A stretch of 64,000 bases of DNA from Streptomyces sp. WMMC500 (lineage in GTDB: Bacteria; Actinomycetota; Actinomycetes; Streptomycetales; Streptomycetaceae), in assembly GCF_027497195.1 (NCBI RefSeq), contig NZ_CP114905.1:6583001-6647000 (forward strand), given 5' to 3'. The position numbers and the translations under genes were made by a program. Positions 1-8,193 of the stretch are shown piece by piece; positions within the stretch are counted from its first letter, which is position 1; each line of letters begins with the position of its first letter. A model generated the notes under the pieces. That model was not told the DNA's origin, did no database searches, and was given only the letters and a program-made list of their open reading frames with translations.

Positions 1-610
1 CGCCGGCGACCGCAAGCTCGTCATCCCCCTCACCCTGGCCGCCGTACTCGTCATCCTCATCGCCCTGCTGCGCAGCCTCGTCGCGCCGCTGGTGCTGACC
101 GTCGCCGTCGTGGCGTCGTGGGGCGCGGCGATGGGCATCGGCGGCCTGGTCTTCGAGCCGGTCATGGGCTATCCGGGCATCAGCGGCGACCTGGCGCTGC
201 TGACCTTCGTCTTCGGCGTCGCCCTGGGCGTCGACTACGGGATCTTCCTGCTGCACCGGATGCGCGAGGAGGCCGCGGCCGGCACCGACACCCGCACCGC
301 GGCGCTCACCGCGCTGCGCCGCACCGGCGGCGTCATCGCCTCGGCGGGCGTGGTGCTGGCGGCGACGTTCGCGGTGCTGATGACGATGCCGATGGTGATG
401 ATCTTCGAACTCGGCTTCATCGTCGCGGTCGGCGTCCTGCTGGACACGTTCCTGGTACGCACCTACCTGGTGACGTCCGCGAGCTGGCTGCTGGGCAGGA
501 AGATCTGGTGGCCGGGGCCGCTGTCGAAACGCCCGGAGAACCCGCCGCCCGCCGCCGGGGAGCGGCGGGAGCCGGAACCGGAACCCGCGGGCGCGACGGC
601 GGCGCACTAG
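1..610 (+). CDS. MMPL family transporter, C-terminal part (gene cut by window edge)
   Basis: The reading frame is open from base 2 to the stop at 608-610, so only the last ~200 residues are present. They contain several hydrophobic helices, the motif GVDYGIFLLHRMREE typical of the second half of MMPL (RND-superfamily) proteins, and a basic, Pro/Glu-rich cytoplasmic tail after a final helix ending near LLGRKIWWP. MMPL proteins are proton-driven inner-membrane exporters of lipids or drugs. A two-component system starts about 180 bp downstream, and MMPL exporters are often controlled by such a system, but co-regulation here is inference. The family call is firm; substrate is unknown. Confidence 0.9.
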   Translation, partial: AGDRKLVIPLTLAAVLVILIALLRSLVAPLVLTVAVVASWGAAMGIGGLVFEPVMGYPGISGDLALLTFVFGVALGVDYGIFLLHRMREEAAAGTDTRTAALTALRRTGGVIASAGVVLAATFAVLMTMPMVMIFELGFIVAVGVLLDTFLVRTYLVTSASWLLGRKIWWPGPLSKRPENPPPAAGERREPEPEPAGATAAH

Positions 611-659
611 CCCCGCGGTACCGCGCAGGCATGGCCGTACGCACCGTACGGCCCGTACT

Positions 660-702
660 CCCCGGCCGGGCGGCGGTGCTCCGCGCCGCCGCCCGGCCGG
701 GG
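660..702 (+). terminator. Long hairpin after the MMPL gene
   Basis: A perfect 17-bp inverted repeat (left arm 660-676, right arm 686-702) with a 9-base loop lies 50 bp after the MMPL stop. There is no T-run, which is normal for streptomycete terminators. It separates the transporter from the downstream kinase gene. Confidence 0.7.
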
Positions 703-792
703 CCCCGCCGTGCACGCGCCCGCGGTCCGCGCGTGTACGGCCCGTCCGTACCGGGGAGTTCGCCCGAGGGACCGTAGGCGAGGATGGTTGTC

Positions 793-2190
793 ATGCAGTC
801 AGCGAGGATCCGGCCGGGGAGGCTGAAGAAGCCGACGCGCCGGGACGTTCTGTTCACCGTGGCCGTCGGCGCCTTCGTCGCGTGCCTGGCGCTCTTCGGC
901 AGCGTCGGGGCCACCGCCCACCGGCCGGACGCCTTCGGCTGGCTGCTGCTGGTGGTCGTGGTGGCGCCCCTGGCGTGGCGCCGCCACTACCCGATGGGCG
1001 TCTTCGTGGTGTCCATCCTCCCCGAGGCCCCGTACCACATCCTCGACAACATCCACAGCGCGCCGACGCCCGCGACGATGGTCGCCGTCTACTCCCTCGC
1101 GGTCGCCGGGCCCCGGCTGCGGACCCTGCTGGTCACCTGCGGGCTCGTCGTCGTCGCCGTCACCATGCTGACGCTGCGCAGCGCCGACCAGGGCGCCGAA
1201 CTGCTGCGCACCTCCGGCTGGGTCATGTCCGTCGCCCTCCTCGGCGAGGCGGTGCGGGTGCACCGCAACTACGTCGGCGCCATCGTCGAGCGCGCCGAAC
1301 GCGCCGAGCGCACCCGGGAGGAGACGGCCGCCCGCCGGGTCGCCGAGGAACGGCTGCGCATCGCCCAGGACCTGCACGACCTGCTGGCCCACAGCATCAC
1401 CCTCATCGGGGTGCAGACGTCGGTGGCCGCGCACCTGCTGGTCGCCGACCCCGGCCGGCTGGACCGCGCGGCGCTCGCCGACGCCCTCGACGGCATCGCC
1501 GGCACCTGCCGCGACTCCCGGGCCGAACTGCGCACCACGCTGCAGGTGCTGCGCGGCGGCGACGCCCTGGAGGGCACCCATCCGCCGCCGGGCCTCGCGG
1601 GGCTGCCGGACCTGGCGGCGGCGGCGCGCTCCGGGGGCGCCCGGGTGCGCCTGGACGTCGCCGACGCGGCCCGCGACGTGCCGCGGGGGGTGGGGGCGGC
1701 GGCGTACCGGATCGTGCAGCAGTCGCTGACCAACGCCGTGCAGCACGCGGGGTCCGCGGTGCACGTGCGGATCGCCGTCGCCTACGACGAGGGGGCGGGA
1801 GTGCTGCGCATCAGCGTCGTCGACGACGGACCCGCGGAGCCGGGGAAGGCACCGGCCGCGGACGGGACCGCGCGCCCCGGCTACGGCATCGTCGGCATGC
1901 GCGAACGGGCCCGCAGCGTCGGCGGCACCCTGGAGGCGGACCACCGCGCGGACGCCCCGGGCTTCGCGGTCACCGCCGTGCTGCCGTGCGCGCCGGCCGG
2001 GGCCGAGGACGTCGAGACCGTGGAGGCCGCCCCCGCAGACCCGGCAGCCCCCGCGGAGCCCGCAGCCCCCGCGGGCCCTGTGGACGACCCGCCGGCCGCA
2101 GCGGACCTGGCCGCAGCGGACCCGCCCGGCTCCGCCGCCGACGCCTCCGGGGCCCGTACCGCCTTCACCGACAGGAGCCGCACCGCATGA
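793..2190 (+). CDS. NarL-type sensor histidine kinase
   Basis: Membrane sensor kinase of 465 residues. Four to five hydrophobic segments occupy residues ~15-155. They are followed by a coiled-coil-like stretch (ERAERAERTREETAARR), a HisKA_3 dimerisation domain with the phosphoacceptor in DLHDLLAHS (His195 from this start) and a HATPase domain with N-box QQSLTNAVQHAG and G-box GYGIVGMRERA. The last ~55 residues are an Ala/Pro/Asp-rich tail. The ATG at 793 is preferred over 784 because AGG lies 9 bases upstream of it and His195 then falls at the same position as in the paralogue at 53246. The stop overlaps the response-regulator start (ATGA). The signal is not known. Confidence 0.9.
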   Translation: MQSARIRPGRLKKPTRRDVLFTVAVGAFVACLALFGSVGATAHRPDAFGWLLLVVVVAPLAWRRHYPMGVFVVSILPEAPYHILDNIHSAPTPATMVAVYSLAVAGPRLRTLLVTCGLVVVAVTMLTLRSADQGAELLRTSGWVMSVALLGEAVRVHRNYVGAIVERAERAERTREETAARRVAEERLRIAQDLHDLLAHSITLIGVQTSVAAHLLVADPGRLDRAALADALDGIAGTCRDSRAELRTTLQVLRGGDALEGTHPPPGLAGLPDLAAAARSGGARVRLDVADAARDVPRGVGAAAYRIVQQSLTNAVQHAGSAVHVRIAVAYDEGAGVLRISVVDDGPAEPGKAPAADGTARPGYGIVGMRERARSVGGTLEADHRADAPGFAVTAVLPCAPAGAEDVETVEAAPADPAAPAEPAAPAGPVDDPPAAADLAAADPPGSAADASGARTAFTDRSRTA

Positions 2191-2885
2191 CCGCGCAGCC
2201 CATCCGCGTCCTGCTCGCCGACGACCAGACCCTGGTGCGCAAGGCGTTCGCCATGCTCGTGGACTCCGCCGCCGACATGGAGGTCGTCGGCGAGGCGGGC
2301 AACGGCCGCGAGGCCGTGGCGCTGACCCGCAGCGAGCGCGTCGACCTGGTGGTCATGGACCTGCGGATGCCGGAACTCGACGGCATCGAGGCCACCCGGC
2401 TCATCGCCGCCGACGAGGACCTGGCGGGCGTCCGGGTCCTCGTGCTCACCACCTACGACACCGACGAGCACATCATGGCGGCGCTGCGCGCCGGCGCCTC
2501 CGGCTTCATGGTCAAGGACACCCAGCCGGCGGCGCTGCTGGAGGCCATCCGCACCGTCGCCGCCGGCGACGCGCTGCTCTCGCCCGGCCCCACCGCCCGC
2601 CTCATCGAGCGCCTGGTGCGGCTGCCGGAGGCCCCGCAGCCGACGCAGGACGGCGGGGCGGCGCTGGGCGCGCTGTCGGAGCGCGAGCGGCAGGTGCTGA
2701 TGCTGGTGGCGCGCGGGCTGAACAACACCGAGATCGCCGAGTCGCTGGCGCTGTCGCCGCTGACGGCCAAGACCCACGTGAGCCGGATCATGGGCAAGGT
2801 GGGGGCGCGTGACCGGGCGCAGTTGGTGGTCATCGGCTACGAATCGGGGCTCATCACTCCCGGATCTTCCTCATCTTCCGGATGA
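2187..2885 (+). CDS. LuxR/NarL-family response regulator
   Basis: Partner of the upstream kinase; the two genes overlap by 4 bp. The 232-residue protein has a receiver domain with acidic pocket ADDQ near residue 12, phospho-acceptor Asp58 in VVMDLRMPE, the conserved Thr in VLTTYD and Lys in MVKD. A C-terminal helix-turn-helix of the LuxR type (LSERERQVLMLVARGLNNTEIAE, here spanning ~residues 165-187) follows. Phosphorylated dimers would bind inverted repeats at target promoters. Likely targets are the adjacent MMPL exporter or its own operon, which is inference. The protein ends in a short serine run. Confidence 0.93.
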   Translation: MTAQPIRVLLADDQTLVRKAFAMLVDSAADMEVVGEAGNGREAVALTRSERVDLVVMDLRMPELDGIEATRLIAADEDLAGVRVLVLTTYDTDEHIMAALRAGASGFMVKDTQPAALLEAIRTVAAGDALLSPGPTARLIERLVRLPEAPQPTQDGGAALGALSERERQVLMLVARGLNNTEIAESLALSPLTAKTHVSRIMGKVGARDRAQLVVIGYESGLITPGSSSSSG

Positions 2886-2894
2886 ACCTCCCGT

Positions 2895-2930
2895 ACCACA
2901 CGTAGGATGTCCCTCCTTGTGCGTACGATA
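2895..2930 (+). promoter_or_regulatory. Putative promoter and GntR half-operator before the GntR gene
   Basis: The stretch ACGTAGGATGTCCC (2900-2913) shares the 8-mer ACGTAGGA with the perfect palindrome in front of the sialidase gene. A TACGAT box at 2924-2929 could be a -10; its start point would fall almost at the ATG at 2936, and there is no Shine-Dalgarno sequence, so a leaderless mRNA is possible. Autoregulation by the encoded FCD protein is inferred; the left half of the site is poorly conserved. Confidence 0.4.
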
Positions 2931-2935
2931 CCGCC

Positions 2936-3679
2936 ATGCCCCAGGAGCTGAAGCACCCCCAGCCGCGTTCGGACCGCAGGAAGCGCATGGGCGGCCAGAT
3001 CCAGCGCGAGATCATGCAGCTCATCCTCGACCGGGGGCTGCGCCCCGGCGCGGTGCTGCCCACCGAGACCGAGCTGATGGACGACCTGGGGGTGAGCCGG
3101 AACTCCGTGCGCGAGGCCCTCAAGGCGCTGCAGGCCCTCGACATCGTCGAGATCCGCCACGGCTACGGGACCTATGTCGGCGAGGCGTCCCTCACGCCGC
3201 TCGCCGACGGGCTGACGTTCCGCACCCTGGTGCAGCTCGGCGGCGACGACGCGCACGCGCTCACCGAGATCCTCCAGGTCCGCGAGATACTCGAAGAGGG
3301 CCTGGTCAGCCGGGTGGTGGAGAGTATCCCCGAGGCCGACCTCGACGCGCTGGACGCCATCGTCGCGCGCATGGAGGCCCGCGCCGGGCAGGGGGAGGTC
3401 TTCCCCGAGGAGGACCGCGAGTTCCACGAGGTCCTCTACCGCTCGATAGGCAACACCCTGGTCCCGCAGCTCCTCGGCGCGTTCTGGAACGTCTTCCACC
3501 GCGTCGCCGGCGCCCGCGGCTGGGCCAAGGACCCCTCGCCCCTGGGCACCGCACGCCGGCACAGGGAGATCGTCGCGGCGCTGCGCGCCCGCGACCGCGA
3601 GCGGGTACGGGCCGCGATGACGACCCACTTCCGGGGCATCGAACTGCGCGCGGGGAAGGCGATGCGCGGCGTCGGGTGA
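2936..3679 (+). CDS. FadR/GntR-family transcriptional regulator (FCD domain)
   Basis: A 247-residue regulator. An N-terminal winged helix (residues ~18-80, with GAVLPTETELMDDLGVSRNS and REALKALQAL) is followed by an all-helical FCD ligand-binding domain (from ~95, with EILQVREILEEG, FHEVLYRSIGN and HREIVAALRARD). The FCD subfamily usually binds a metal-coordinated carboxylate or sugar-acid effector; His residues suitable for metal binding are visible (EFHEVL, TARRHREIV, THFRGIE). It precedes a sialidase gene in the same orientation with a 180-bp gap holding a strong promoter and palindrome, so it is probably the sialidase repressor. The effector could be sialic acid or a breakdown product, which is inference. 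Confidence 0.88.
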   Translation: MPQELKHPQPRSDRRKRMGGQIQREIMQLILDRGLRPGAVLPTETELMDDLGVSRNSVREALKALQALDIVEIRHGYGTYVGEASLTPLADGLTFRTLVQLGGDDAHALTEILQVREILEEGLVSRVVESIPEADLDALDAIVARMEARAGQGEVFPEEDREFHEVLYRSIGNTLVPQLLGAFWNVFHRVAGARGWAKDPSPLGTARRHREIVAALRARDRERVRAAMTTHFRGIELRAGKAMRGVG

Positions 3680-3730
3680 ACGGCGCTCACATGTGCGGAA
3701 GGTGAACAACAGGTAGCTGCCGACGGGCTC

Positions 3731-3797
3731 TTGACCGTACGCGGGGCCGCCTTTACGTTACGCCGGTGGACATCCCACGTCCTACGTAGGACATGGG
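3731..3797 (+). promoter_or_regulatory. Sialidase promoter with palindromic operator
   Basis: TTGACC (3731-3736), a 17-base spacer and TACGTT (3754-3759) make a good sigma70-type promoter. Immediately downstream lies the perfect palindrome GTCCTACGTAGGAC (3779-3792). It extends to a 24-bp inverted repeat at 3774-3797 with a single mismatched pair. A site just after the start point is the expected position for a repressor. The GntR gene upstream is the obvious candidate because half of the motif recurs in front of it. Confidence 0.65.
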
Positions 3798-3860
3798 GCA
3801 GTCGCCGCCGGCCGCTCCACCGGACATGCCCGACGCTTCCCGAAGAAAGCGAGACGCACC

Positions 3861-5783
3861 ATGCAGCCACGCCTCGCACCCGCCCCAGGCCGCCCGCGCC
3901 GAAGAGACCCCCGCCCAGGCCGCGCCGGCGCGCTCGCGACGTGCGCCGCGGTCCTCGGCACCGGCCTGACCGCACTCGCCCCCCACGCCGGCGCCCAGGA
4001 CACCCGGGGCCCCCGGGAAACGGCAGCCGCACCGGAGTTCACCGAGGAAGTGCTCTTCCAGGCCGGCACCGGCGGCTACTTCTGCTACCGCATCCCCGCC
4101 GTCGTCGAAGCCGCCGACGGCACCCTCCTCGCCTTCGCCGAAGGCCGCGTCGACAGTTGCGCCGACAAGGGCGACATAGACATCGTGCTGCGCCGCTCCA
4201 CCGACAACGGCGCCACCTGGTCCGACCCGCAGGTCGTCCTCTCCGGCGACGGCGACACCCGCGGCAACCCCGCACCGGTCGTCGACCGCGAATCCGGCCG
4301 CATCTCCCTGCTCAGCACCCACAACCCCGGCGACGACGACACCAAGCGCACCCCCTACCTGCAGCACTCCACCGACAACGGCGGCACCTGGACCGTCGCC
4401 CGCAACATGGCCGCGGAACTGTCCAAGCCCGAGTGGGACCGCTGGTACGCCACCGGCCCCGGCCACGGCCTCCAGCTCACCACCGGCGACCACGCGGGAC
4501 GCCTCCTCGTCGGCGCCAACCACCAGGGCCTCGACGGCCGCCAGGGCGCCCACCTCCTCTACAGCGACGACGGCGGCGTCACCTGGCACGTCGGCGCCGA
4601 CGACACCCGCGCCACCCAGCCGCCCGACGTCAAACCCCAGGAACTCAGCCTCTTCGAACGCCGCGACGGGTCCGTCTACGCCGCCGCCCGCGACGAACGC
4701 GGCACCGACCCCGGCAACCGCGCCGCGGCCGTCAGCAGCGACGGCGGCACCACCTTCGACGCCCCCTTCGCCACCACCCAGACCCTCGTCAGCCCCGTCG
4801 TCCAGGGCGCCACCCTCCGCCACGGCGACACGGTCCTCGCCTCCCTGCCCGCCCACCCCGCCGACCGCAGGGTCATGTCCGTGCGCGCCTCCCACGACGA
4901 CGGCGCCACCTGGGAACCCTGGCAGCAGGGCCGCGTCATCTACTGGGGCCCCACCGCCTACTCCGACATGGTCGAACTCGCCGAGGACCGCGTCGGCCTC
5001 CTCTACGAAGCCGGCACCGCCGGCCCGTACGAGACGATCCGCTGGGCCCGCTTCAACGACGCCTTCCTCGACCAGCCCAACGACGACCCGCCGCAGCCTC
5101 CCGCCCCCGACCCGGGAGCGACGACACCCGACGTCTCCGGCAGCGGCAACACCGCCTACGTCCGCGGCAGCTCCCACCTGCGCCCCGGCCGGTACGGCCA
5201 GTCCCTCTACCTCGACAACGCCGACGACCACGTCGACGCCCGCGTCGAGGTCCCGTGGCACGACTCCCTCGACGTCGGCGACGGCGACTTCACCTGGACC
5301 GGCTGGTTCAAGTACGGCCGCACCAACGGCGCCCACGTGATCATGTGGGCCTACGGAGTCGGCGGCAACGCCCCGTCCGTCTGGCTGCGCGCCGAACCCG
5401 AACAGAACCGCATCGTCGCCCGCATGCAGATGGAACAGGCCGCCGTCAGCGTCCAGACCACCGGCGCGTACAACGACAACGCCTTCCACTTCGTGACCCT
5501 CCAGCGCGCCGGCGGCAAGCTCACCCTCAGCGTCGACGGCACCTCCTACGCCGCCGACGCCCCGCCCGGCTCACCCACCGCCGGCAAGGAGTTCGGCATC
5601 GGCGGCATCGACGTCGGCCAGCGCCTCGACGGCGCCAACCGCTTCCACGGCTACCTCGACGACATGCGCGTCTACGACCGCGCCCTGACCCCCGGAGAAC
5701 TGAACGGCATCCGCTGGGCCAACACCCCCCTCACCGAGGGCCAGCGGCTCCGCCTGCCCCTCGACACCGTCAACCCGCAGTAG
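3861..5783 (+). CDS. Secreted exo-alpha-sialidase with C-terminal LamG-like domain
   Basis: A 640-residue enzyme predicted to release terminal sialic acids from glycans outside the cell. It has a long twin-basic N-terminus and hydrophobic core (residues ~1-46, ending AGAQD). A six-bladed sialidase propeller follows, with an FRIP-like YRIP motif (in YFCYRIPAVVEAADG) and five Asp-boxes of the S-x-D-x-G-x-T-W/F type (STDNGATW, STDNGGTW, SDDGGVTW, SSDGGTTF, SHDDGATW). Glu and Arg residues of the active site are likely in EGRVDS and DERGTDPGNR. From ~residue 425 a concanavalin/LamG-like sugar-binding module ends the protein. There are no nan catabolic genes nearby, so the free sugar may be used elsewhere or the enzyme may only unmask host or plant glycans. 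Confidence 0.93.
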   Translation: MQPRLAPAPGRPRRRDPRPGRAGALATCAAVLGTGLTALAPHAGAQDTRGPRETAAAPEFTEEVLFQAGTGGYFCYRIPAVVEAADGTLLAFAEGRVDSCADKGDIDIVLRRSTDNGATWSDPQVVLSGDGDTRGNPAPVVDRESGRISLLSTHNPGDDDTKRTPYLQHSTDNGGTWTVARNMAAELSKPEWDRWYATGPGHGLQLTTGDHAGRLLVGANHQGLDGRQGAHLLYSDDGGVTWHVGADDTRATQPPDVKPQELSLFERRDGSVYAAARDERGTDPGNRAAAVSSDGGTTFDAPFATTQTLVSPVVQGATLRHGDTVLASLPAHPADRRVMSVRASHDDGATWEPWQQGRVIYWGPTAYSDMVELAEDRVGLLYEAGTAGPYETIRWARFNDAFLDQPNDDPPQPPAPDPGATTPDVSGSGNTAYVRGSSHLRPGRYGQSLYLDNADDHVDARVEVPWHDSLDVGDGDFTWTGWFKYGRTNGAHVIMWAYGVGGNAPSVWLRAEPEQNRIVARMQMEQAAVSVQTTGAYNDNAFHFVTLQRAGGKLTLSVDGTSYAADAPPGSPTAGKEFGIGGIDVGQRLDGANRFHGYLDDMRVYDRALTPGELNGIRWANTPLTEGQRLRLPLDTVNPQ

Positions 5784-5811
5784 CCCGCCCCGACGGCCGC
5801 ACCGGGGCGGG
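5784..5811 (+). terminator. Hairpin after the sialidase gene
   Basis: CCCGCCCCG (5784-5792) pairs perfectly with CGGGGCGGG (5803-5811) across a 10-base loop, starting one base after the stop codon. It separates the sialidase from recO. Confidence 0.65.
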
Positions 5812-5883
5812 TCACCGCCCCGGCCGGCCCCGGTCCGGGCCGCGCCGGGCGCGGGAACCGGTCACGTAGGCAAGAATGGGCCC

Positions 5884-6630
5884 ATGACCCTGTTCCGCGA
5901 CGACGGCATCGTGCTGCGCACCCAGAAGCTGGGCGAGGCGGACCGGATCATCTCCCTCCTCACCCGCGGCCACGGCCGCGTCCGCGCCGTCGCCCGCGGC
6001 GTACGGCGCACCAAGTCGAAGTTCGGCGCCCGCCTGGAACCCTTCAGCCACGTCGACGTGCAGTTCTTCGCCCGCGGCAGCGACCTCGTCGGCCGCGGCC
6101 TGCCCATGTGCACCCAGACCGAGACCATCGCCCCCTACGGGGCCCCCATAGCCGGCGACTACGCCTGCTACACCGCGGGCACCGCCATGCTGGAGACCGC
6201 GGAACGCTTCACCGACCAGGAGGGCGAGCCCGCCACCCAGCAGTACCTGCTGCTCGTCGGCGCCCTGCGCACCCTCGCCGGCGGCGCCCACGCCCCGCAG
6301 CTCGTCCTCGACGCTTACCTGCTGCGCTCCCTCGCCGTCAACGGCTACGCCCCCAGCTTCGGCGACTGCGCCCGCTGCGGCCTCGACGGACCCCACCGGT
6401 TCTTCTCCGTCAACGCGGGGGGAGTGCTGTGCGGCGATTGCCGCGTGCCCGGTAGCGTCGTACCGTCACCCGAGGTACTCGCGCTGCTCGGCGCGCTCCT
6501 GACCGGCGACTGGCACACCGCCGACCGCTGTGGTGCACACCACGTCAAAGAAGGCAGCGGCCTCGTCGCGGCGTATCTGCACTGGCACCTGGAACGGGGC
6601 CTGCGCTCGCTGCGCCACGTCGAGAGGTAG
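5884..6630 (+). CDS. recO: DNA repair protein RecO
   Basis: A 248-residue RecO, the mediator that loads RecA on SSB-coated DNA in the RecFOR recombination pathway. The N-terminal OB fold starts with LFRDDGIVLRTQKLGEADRI and includes ARGVRRTKSKFGARLEPF. The helical C-terminal domain carries the zinc site formed by Cys162, Cys165, Cys183 and Cys186 (CARC and CGDC). Length and layout are normal for actinobacteria. It lies just upstream of uppS in the same direction, an arrangement I recall as standard in Streptomyces. Confidence 0.96.
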   Translation: MTLFRDDGIVLRTQKLGEADRIISLLTRGHGRVRAVARGVRRTKSKFGARLEPFSHVDVQFFARGSDLVGRGLPMCTQTETIAPYGAPIAGDYACYTAGTAMLETAERFTDQEGEPATQQYLLLVGALRTLAGGAHAPQLVLDAYLLRSLAVNGYAPSFGDCARCGLDGPHRFFSVNAGGVLCGDCRVPGSVVPSPEVLALLGALLTGDWHTADRCGAHHVKEGSGLVAAYLHWHLERGLRSLRHVER

Positions 6631-6647
6631 CCGGAGCCGGACGCGGC

Positions 6648-6691
6648 GGCCATGGGACGGCCATGGGACGGCCATGAGACGGCCATGAGAG
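6648..6691 (+). repeat. Four tandem 11-bp repeats between recO and uppS
   Basis: Four consecutive 11-bp units of the type GGCCATGGGAC, the last two as GGCCATGAGAC/G, put ATG triplets at 6652, 6663, 6674 and 6685. The tract begins 18 bp after the recO stop. The period of 11 moves each ATG to a different frame, so only the first is in frame with uppS. The repeat is unlikely to encode protein. Confidence 0.85.
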
Positions 6692-6777
6692 GGGCCCACG
6701 ACGGGCAGAAGCCGAGCAGCAGACGAAAACAGGACGGGAACGACACCGGCCACGCCGAGGAACGGAGAGCACGGCAC

Positions 6778-7650
6778 ATGGCACCACGAGGGATCCGCGG
6801 CCCGTCCCTGACGCGGCACCGCCGCAACTACCAGGCCCCCGAGCCGCACCCCTCCGGCGCCCGCGCGCCGAAGCTGCCCGGGGAACTGGTCCCCCAGCAC
6901 GTCGCGATCGTCATGGACGGCAACGGCCGCTGGGCCAAGGAACGCGGCCTGCCGCGCACCGAGGGCCACAAGGTCGGCGAGGCCGTCGTCCTCGACGTCG
7001 TCCGGGGCTGCCTGGAAATCGGGGTGAAGAACCTCTCCGTCTACGCCTTCTCCACCGAGAACTGGAAACGCTCACCCGACGAGGTGCGCTTCCTCATGAA
7101 CTTCAACCGCGACGTCATCCACCGCCGCCGCAGCGAACTCGACGCCATGGGCGTACGCATCCGCTGGGCCGGACGCATGCCCAAACTGTGGAAGAGCGTC
7201 GTCCAGGAGCTCCAGGTCGCCGAGGAGCAGACCCGCGGCAACGACGCCATGACCCTCTACATGTGCGTCAACTACGGCGGTCGCGCCGAGATCGCCGACG
7301 CCGCCGCCGGCATCGCCCGCGACGTCGCCGCCGGACGCCTCGACCCCAAGAAGGTCAGCGAACGCACCTTCGCGAAGTACCTCTACCACCCGGACATGCC
7401 GGACGTGGACCTGTTCATCCGGCCCTCCGGCGAGCGGCGCACGTCCAACTACCTCATCTGGCAGAGCGTCTACGCGGAGATGGTCTTCCAGGACATCCTG
7501 TGGCCCGACTTCGACCGCCGCGACCTGTGGCGCGCCTGCATGGAGTACGCCTCCCGCGACCGCCGCTTCGGCGGCGCCATCCCCAACGACGCCGACGCCG
7601 ACGACGCCGACGACGTCCACGACGTCGACCAGGGGGCGCGTACGCGCTGA
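6778..7650 (+). CDS. uppS: Isoprenyl (undecaprenyl) diphosphate synthase
   Basis: A cytosolic cis-prenyltransferase of 290 residues that builds the C55 lipid carrier for peptidoglycan precursors from IPP and FPP. Diagnostic motifs are [17 protein letters not shown] with catalytic Asp47, [10 protein letters not shown], the Mg-binding region around [15 protein letters not shown], and WPDF. The ATG at 6778 is chosen because GGAG lies ~10 bases upstream. The frame is also open upstream to 6652, but that part contains the 11-bp tandem repeats and shows no family similarity. The C-terminus has a species-specific Asp/Ala-rich tail ([14 protein letters not shown]). Confidence 0.95.
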   Translation: MAPRGIRGPSLTRHRRNYQAPEPHPSGARAPKLPGELVPQHVAIVMDGNGRWAKERGLPRTEGHKVGEAVVLDVVRGCLEIGVKNLSVYAFSTENWKRSPDEVRFLMNFNRDVIHRRRSELDAMGVRIRWAGRMPKLWKSVVQELQVAEEQTRGNDAMTLYMCVNYGGRAEIADAAAGIARDVAAGRLDPKKVSERTFAKYLYHPDMPDVDLFIRPSGERRTSNYLIWQSVYAEMVFQDILWPDFDRRDLWRACMEYASRDRRFGGAIPNDADADDADDVHDVDQGARTR

Positions 7651-7675
7651 CACCCGCGGGCGGCGGGGCGCAGGC

Positions 7676-8095
7676 TCAGTCCCGCTGCTGCGCCGCGCAC
7701 TCGGCGCACGTACCGAAGACCTCCACGGTGTGCGCCACGTCCACGAACCCGTGCTCCGAGGCGACCGACTCCGCCCAGCGCTCCACCGCCGGGCCGTCGA
7801 CCTCCACCGCCTTGCCGCACACCCGGCACACCAGATGATGGTGGTGCTCACCGGTGCTGCACCGGCGGTAGACCGCCTCACCCTCCGTCGTCCGCAGCAC
7901 GTCGACGTCGCCCGCGTCCGCCAGCGACTGCAGCGTCCGGTACACGGTCGTGAGCCCCACCGACTCGCCGCGATGCCGCAGCATGTCGTGCAACTCCTGG
8001 GCACTGCGGAACTCGTCGACCTCTGCCAGCGCCGCGGCCACCGCCGCCCGCTGACGCGTCGACCGGCCGCGTACCGGGGGACCTGCGGTCGTCAC
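7676..8095 (-). CDS. zur: Zinc uptake regulator (Fur family)
   Basis: A 139-residue Fur-family repressor, most likely Zur because it follows a zinc ABC transporter in the same orientation. The N-terminal winged helix contains RGRSTRQRAAVAAALAEV and LTTVYRTLQSLADAG. Metal ligands are visible in CSTGEHHHHLVCRVCGK and the C-terminal CAECAAQ pair (structural zinc). The GTG start at 8095 is preferred because a strong AGGAGG sits 7 bases before it; the frame runs further upstream without similarity. The gene lies 98 bp after znuB and is likely transcribed with it. With zinc bound, the protein should repress the boxes in front of znuA. Confidence 0.93.
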   Translation of the reverse strand: MTTAGPPVRGRSTRQRAAVAAALAEVDEFRSAQELHDMLRHRGESVGLTTVYRTLQSLADAGDVDVLRTTEGEAVYRRCSTGEHHHHLVCRVCGKAVEVDGPAVERWAESVASEHGFVDVAHTVEVFGTCAECAAQQRD

Positions 8096-8193
8096 CCTTG
8101 CCTCCTGCTGCTCGCTCGAAGCCTTGCCCGCCCCACGAGCCGCCATTGTGCCAGCAGCAACCCGGGAACCGGACACAGCCGCGGCAGCCGTCC

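Noticed and set aside
6652..6777. Extended N-terminus of UppS from ATG 6652
   Set aside because: The added 42 residues are encoded partly by the 11-bp repeats, have no family similarity, and 6778 has a better ribosome-binding site.
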